Shown: positions 60,285 to 64,000 of the stretch, in pieces
How the letters are laid out: the number at the start of each line of letters is the position of its first letter
How positions within the stretch are numbered: the stretch's first letter is position 1
Assembly: GCA_937127125.1 (NCBI GenBank)
Contig: CAKZLO010000008.1
Coordinates: 1-64,000, forward strand
Source: an uncultured Ardenticatenia bacterium
GTDB lineage: Bacteria > Chloroflexota > Anaerolineae > 4572-78 > NAK82
DNA: 64,000 bases
Direction of reading: 5' to 3'
Position numbers and translations under genes: made by a program
Notes under the pieces: generated by a model
The model's input: only the letters and a program-made list of their open reading frames with translations
Databases searched by the model: none
What the model was told of the DNA's origin: nothing

Positions 60285-61162
60285 GCTCTTAGTCCCTCCT
60301 CCAGCTCGGCCATAGCCTGTTCATACTGCTCCTTGTTGGGGGGCATGCCGTGCCAGCGGTTGTCGTACTCCATAAAGCTGACACCCTTGCCCTTTGTCGT
60401 GTGGGCGATAATGATACTGGGCCGTGCGTGTACTTCGTCGGCACGGTCAAGCGCATTGAGAATCTCGCCCATGTTGTGGCCGTCGATTTCCTGAACGTGC
60501 CAACCGAATGATTCCCACTTCGCTGCAACAGGCTCCATGGGCATCACATCTGCCACTGCGCCGGTCTGCTGGACGCCGTTGTAGTCCAGGATGGCTTTCA
60601 GGTTGCCCAGACGATACTTGGCGGCTGTCATCGCGCCTTCCCACACGACACCGGCATTGATCTCACCGTCCCCCAACACCACGTACACGCGTGCGCGTGA
60701 AGCGCGGGCTGAGGGTGCTGTGGCGGCGGATGGCTTTGGCTGGCCCATTTTCAGCGCCAAGGCCATCCCGACTCCAATGGCGACCCCATGGCCCAGCGGT
60801 CCGGCACATATCTCCACGCCAGGCAATTTGACACGATCGGGATGTCCTTGCAGCCGGCTGTCCAGTTGACGGAAGGTCCTCAGCTCTTCCACCGGGAAGA
60901 AACCACGATGGGCCATCGCAGTATAGAGCATGGCACACGCGTGGCCCTTGGAGAAGAGCAGTCGGTCGCGCTCCGGCCAGTCGGGACGCGACGGATCAAG
61001 CCGCAGGTGGTGGAAAAGCAGCGCGGTTAGGATCTCGGCCACCGAAAAGGCACCGCCCAGGTGACCTGTTTGGGCGTTGTAGACCATCTGGAGCACCTGA
61101 ATGCGGAAAGATTGTGCCTTGGCAGAGAGCTCGCGGATCAATGTTTCCGAATGATAGTGCAT
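60266..61162 (-). CDS. Transketolase N-terminal subunit, AptA-like candidate
   Basis: A 298-residue thiamine-diphosphate half. TGHLGGAFSVAEILTALLFHH (Leu in place of the usual Pro of GHPGG), LLFSKGHACAMLYTAM, LQGHPD, and an intact metal motif VVLGDGEINAGVVWEGA (GDGE at 164-167) with the later Asn in DYNGVQQ. An Ala/Ser-rich insertion at about 140-155 is unusual. It lies 14 bp after the 789-residue transketolase-like gene and overlaps its partner subunit. Confidence 0.9.
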   Translation of the reverse strand: MHYHSETLIRELSAKAQSFRIQVLQMVYNAQTGHLGGAFSVAEILTALLFHHLRLDPSRPDWPERDRLLFSKGHACAMLYTAMAHRGFFPVEELRTFRQLDSRLQGHPDRVKLPGVEICAGPLGHGVAIGVGMALALKMGQPKPSAATAPSARASRARVYVVLGDGEINAGVVWEGAMTAAKYRLGNLKAILDYNGVQQTGAVADVMPMEPVAAKWESFGWHVQEIDGHNMGEILNALDRADEVHARPSIIIAHTTKGKGVSFMEYDNRWHGMPPNKEQYEQAMAELEEGLRAWQSWS

Positions 61163-61176
61163 ACCCCCAAACCTCC

Positions 61177-63546
61177 CTATGCGTGGCGAATTGCCTCGTC
61201 CAGCGATGCGCGCAGGCGCTGCAGGCGTGATGGGCGCTCGGATACGAAGCGTTCAATGCCGCTCAGGATCCATTCGGGTGTCAGATGGGCCTCGTCCAAC
61301 ACCTCTTCCACACTACCGCCAGTGCGCCAGCGATTGTCCCAGTCGCTAGACAGGGCGTATTCCTCGGCCAACTCATTGAACAGCCAATCGCTCATTAAGC
61401 GGCGTGCCTGGGTCGTGATTACCGTGGAGTCAATGCGGTCGGCGGGGGACAATACGCGGAGGCGATAGTCCTCGGATTGCAGCGCAAACAATTCTGGGCT
61501 CGTAGCGCACACGATTTTCACGTTCAGTCCTCGTCGATCGAGCTCAGGCAGCAACTTGATCGTATTCGCAACAGCACTAGTTCCTTGCACGATCAAGGTG
61601 CCACCTCGCGGCTGGTCTGCGCGATAACCGCGGAGCACGTAGGCACCGCGCGCCGCTTCAAAATGCGACGGGATGCCCAACTTCTCTCGATCCGACACCT
61701 CGATGGGCGGCCGCGTCAGGTGGAGCGCTACAATGGGAACGGGCTGTTGCAGCGCTGCACCCAACAAGACGGGCACCTCATTGTATTCCCACGGATGCAG
61801 GTTGATGATGGAGCCCTCTGGGAACAGCTGGGTCACGCCGGGGGCAAAGATGCCGAAATGGGTGCGGCTGTCTTCCGCCGTCTCAGGTCCGGAGTGGCCG
61901 GCGACCCATAATACCTTGCCAACCTTCCACTGGCAGTCCTGTGCCAGCTGGCTGAACAGGCGGAACATGCCATATTTAAGATAGGAAAAGGACCCATATG
62001 TGGAACACGCTCCCCAGAAGCCATCAAACTCCTCTTCCGGGTTGAGAGCGAAGTTCACAGTTGCTATACCGACCAAGATACCTGCGTTGGCAAATTCCGT
62101 GATCTCCTGAGGCAACAGGACACCCTCGGGGGAGCCGTAGCGCTCGTACCACCCGTAGCCAGGAAAGTCTCCGTAGGGCTCGGCGAAGCCAATGATGTTG
62201 GTTGACCCTGCTAGGTCGGCGGAACAGGCGATGAACAAGGGGCGACCATACTCCCGCGCTCCGAATGCGTTGACCCAAGCACCCCATTTTGCCAGCGCCA
62301 TGCGATTCGCGATTATCGTCCCGGGCCTGACATACAGGTCAGCCGGATAGTTGCGGTAATCATAGATGCGTTCGTCCTTGTAGGGATTGCCCCGCCGGCC
62401 CAAGCGGAATGCAGGTATCTCTTGAGGTACTGCTTCGCCCAGCTCCACCAGCCGGTCAGCCAGATAATCCACCAACGCCTGGTCACGGTGAAGCACGTTG
62501 ATGACGGCTTTGAGATTGGCCTCGAATTCCGCGCGTAACGCCATAGGGTCACTCGGAGCACAGCCACCGAAGTTGACAAACTCTACTCCGTATTTTTCAG
62601 CGAACGGGCGTTTGGTCTCCCAAAACAGCTCACAGTTGAGTTTGTGCGGCACACCGTGCACCAGATTGTCATACTTCAAGTAGCCGCGTCCTTTGCGCGT
62701 CTTGAACCAGGCCATGCTGGGTCTGCGTTCGGGGTTGTCCGTTAACACCATTGAGAGGATCGCCTGAGTCACCGCATTCCAATCTTCGCCGTTCTCAGTG
62801 CCGAATACGCGCCAACCGTGCGCTGCGTACCAGTCACCTGGGCGACCATACACAGCGCTGCTGATAGGATGGTCATCTATGCCAAAGTCATTCCAATCGA
62901 CCAGATGGTACAAGTTGTCCAGAGCCAGGCCCCAGGCAGAATTCATTGTTTCGTAATTGGCACCGGGGGTCAATCCACCTTCTCCCTCGATGACGAACAC
63001 TTTTACCCCCTCAGCGCCGGCACGTTTGAGCGCCAGTGCTTCGCCTGCTGAAGCAGGGCTACCGTGACCGGAAGGCCCCGTGTTGAACTTGAGGAAGAGC
63101 GTTTTTCCCTCCATCTCGGCATGTCCTGACAGTCCGCCACGATGGCGGAAATTGAGCAGATCTTCCCAGTACAACACATGTTTCCCCAGGTGGGACAGGT
63201 CGTAGCGAGCATCGCCGGTCTGCTGATACTTGATGCGTAGCGCCTCATTCAGAACCGCCAATGTACAATAGACCAGTGGTACCGTGTGACCGGCGCCTAA
63301 GATGAAGCGGTCGCCGAAACGTTTCTCCGGATGACGAATGTCCCAGCGCATGGCCCCACTCAGCAGCAGGCTGATCAGCATATACACTTTGGAGCGGGAA
63401 CCGCCAGGATGGCCGCTTTGGCGATAGTTGAGGATCAGATCAATCAGGTTATCCACCATGTCCTTGATCTTTTCCCAATGATGAAAATGGCGGAACAGTT
63501 CTTCGTGGCGTTGCGTAATCTGTTCTTCAGTGACAGTTGTGGACAC
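61177..63546 (-). CDS. Large transketolase-like thiamine-diphosphate enzyme
   Basis: A 789-residue single-chain protein with all three transketolase domains but an atypical sequence. N-terminal marks are GHPGGSRSKVYMLISLLLSG (residues 45-64), GDRFILGAGHTVPLVYCTLAVL and GHGSPASAGEALALK. The metal motif reads VIEGEGGLTPGANYE (188-190 GEG, Glu in place of Asp) with DWND after it. The middle domain has CSADLAGSTNIIGFAE and FGIFAPGVTQLFPEGSIINLHPWEYNEVPVLLGAALQ; the end has GTLIVQGTSAVANTIKLLPEL. It is longer than standard transketolase (about 660 residues) and not a phosphoketolase by motif. Its donor substrate is unknown. It lies 14 bp before the split pair. Confidence 0.82.
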   Translation of the reverse strand: MSTTVTEEQITQRHEELFRHFHHWEKIKDMVDNLIDLILNYRQSGHPGGSRSKVYMLISLLLSGAMRWDIRHPEKRFGDRFILGAGHTVPLVYCTLAVLNEALRIKYQQTGDARYDLSHLGKHVLYWEDLLNFRHRGGLSGHAEMEGKTLFLKFNTGPSGHGSPASAGEALALKRAGAEGVKVFVIEGEGGLTPGANYETMNSAWGLALDNLYHLVDWNDFGIDDHPISSAVYGRPGDWYAAHGWRVFGTENGEDWNAVTQAILSMVLTDNPERRPSMAWFKTRKGRGYLKYDNLVHGVPHKLNCELFWETKRPFAEKYGVEFVNFGGCAPSDPMALRAEFEANLKAVINVLHRDQALVDYLADRLVELGEAVPQEIPAFRLGRRGNPYKDERIYDYRNYPADLYVRPGTIIANRMALAKWGAWVNAFGAREYGRPLFIACSADLAGSTNIIGFAEPYGDFPGYGWYERYGSPEGVLLPQEITEFANAGILVGIATVNFALNPEEEFDGFWGACSTYGSFSYLKYGMFRLFSQLAQDCQWKVGKVLWVAGHSGPETAEDSRTHFGIFAPGVTQLFPEGSIINLHPWEYNEVPVLLGAALQQPVPIVALHLTRPPIEVSDREKLGIPSHFEAARGAYVLRGYRADQPRGGTLIVQGTSAVANTIKLLPELDRRGLNVKIVCATSPELFALQSEDYRLRVLSPADRIDSTVITTQARRLMSDWLFNELAEEYALSSDWDNRWRTGGSVEEVLDEAHLTPEWILSGIERFVSERPSRLQRLRASLDEAIRHA

Positions 63547-63579
63547 GAGCTCACTCCTCCATTTCGTGCTGAGATAACG

Positions 63580-64000
63580 TCACACATGTGACCAGGCTTC
63601 TTGCCAGACACGTTTAGTTCCAGCGATCACCAGTTCGGGGGTTTCGCCTGGCGCCTGCGGCTTGACCTCGAAGCCAACCCATGGGCGCTCGCTGCCCTCC
63701 CTCAGGTAACCGATGCGGAACAAAGCGCGCAGAAACTCCACCAGCTCCGGAACATCGTTGGATCCGCCAGGCCAGCCAAAACGGGGATGCAGGTCGCCGT
63801 AGCCGGGCGTGTTGGCATCCACCACAGCATTGCCGATGTGGATGTGGACGAGAAAGTCCTTGATAGCGGCCAGGGCTGTCTCCGCTTTTTCAAAGAGGAG
63901 CGGCAGGTGGCTCAGATCATACATCAGGCCGAAGTCTGGGTAGTCTTCCCGCACGATGCGGGCGTACTCAGCAGCATAGGAGCTTGGGCCGATCAAAGCT
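63580..64000 (-). CDS. Sugar phosphate isomerase/epimerase-like TIM barrel (partial)
   Basis: The C-terminal part, about 140 residues, of a xylose-isomerase-like barrel; the N-terminal part lies beyond the window. FGLMYDLSHLPLLFEK (Asp), FLVHIHIGNAVVD (His), GYGDLHPRFGWPGGSND and WVGFEVKP (Glu) give three of the metal ligands. It is 33 bp upstream of the transketolase-like gene on the same strand, so the operon enters the window from the right. It is the third enzyme of this fold in the island. Confidence 0.82.
   Translation of the reverse strand, partial: ALIGPSSYAAEYARIVREDYPDFGLMYDLSHLPLLFEKAETALAAIKDFLVHIHIGNAVVDANTPGYGDLHPRFGWPGGSNDVPELVEFLRALFRIGYLREGSERPWVGFEVKPQAPGETPELVIAGTKRVWQEAWSHV

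Noticed and set aside
61177-63546. Phosphoketolase, suggested by the length of about 790 residues
   Set aside because: The N-terminal motifs are transketolase-type (GHPGG, GDRFILGAGHT); the phosphoketolase GHGGP pattern is absent.

Overview
The window is a GC-rich bacterial chromosome segment that I would place in the Chloroflexota, probably Anaerolineae- or Caldilinea-like. This is inferred from gene families and exported-protein style, not from a marker gene. The supporting signs are a GT117/DUF2723 membrane protein coupled to an SBBP beta-propeller/DUF11 exported protein, short hydrophobic VYLPVISR / VFLPIIAR motifs in two exported proteins, many ATGA/GTGA gene overlaps, and housekeeping promoters close to TTGACA-17-TATAAT. 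No phage, insertion sequence or CRISPR array is visible.

Layout. (1) 1-1.35 kb: an array of about 25 copies of an 8-9 bp repeat lies directly upstream of a small zinc-finger/Toprim primase, next to the 3' end of a tRNA-Cys gene. This looks like the edge of an integrated or plasmid-like element. (2) 1.4-13.8 kb: GT117 protein and SBBP protein, a URO-D family protein, serS, ferritin with a palindromic operator candidate, an unknown small protein, an FmdB zinc ribbon, a DksA/TraR zinc finger, two tRNA-Pro genes, a hemerythrin-like protein and a duplicated-domain exported protein. (3) 13.9-21.6 kb: a metal-chelate/cobalamin-type ABC importer with a LysM-bearing binding protein, a cyclic-nucleotide-domain/double bPH2 membrane protein, purA and deoB. 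(4) 21.6-28.9 kb: the histidine operon hisDCBHAFI (no hisG or hisE here), a peptidase-MA-like protein and a Trm112-like protein. (5) 29-37.7 kb: a split transketolase, two glycosyltransferases, an orphan exported protein, an amino-acid-type binding lipoprotein and an aldehyde dehydrogenase. (6) 37.8-39.3 kb: a response regulator-GGDEF protein, probably on a leaderless mRNA.

(7) 39.3-64 kb, all on the minus strand and continuing past the window: a sugar-acid catabolic island. It holds an ABC sugar importer (binding protein and two permeases, no ATPase), a FadR/FCD-type GntR regulator, and homologues of the oxidative D-apiose pathway: a D-apionate lactonase-like protein, two D-apionate oxidoisomerase-like proteins, a 3-oxo-isoapionate decarboxylase-like TIM barrel and a DUF1537 acid-sugar kinase. 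It also encodes an HpcH/HpaI aldolase, a D-2-hydroxyacid dehydrogenase, SMP-30 lactonase, cyclase-family hydrolase and amidohydrolase, a creatinase/M24-fold protein that has lost most metal ligands, two further xylose-isomerase-like TIM barrels, a split transketolase of the kind used for apulose 4-phosphate, and an unusual 789-residue transketolase-like protein. Two consensus promoters in this island carry the same palindrome at the same place just downstream of the start site, and the regulator's own promoter has related half-sites there. The island therefore reads as one regulon.

The most interesting proposal is that this regulon degrades apiose or a related branched plant cell-wall sugar acid through a combination of steps not found together in the pathways I know: two oxidoisomerase paralogues, an aldolase-kinase branch beside a decarboxylase-lactonase branch, and two transketolase systems.
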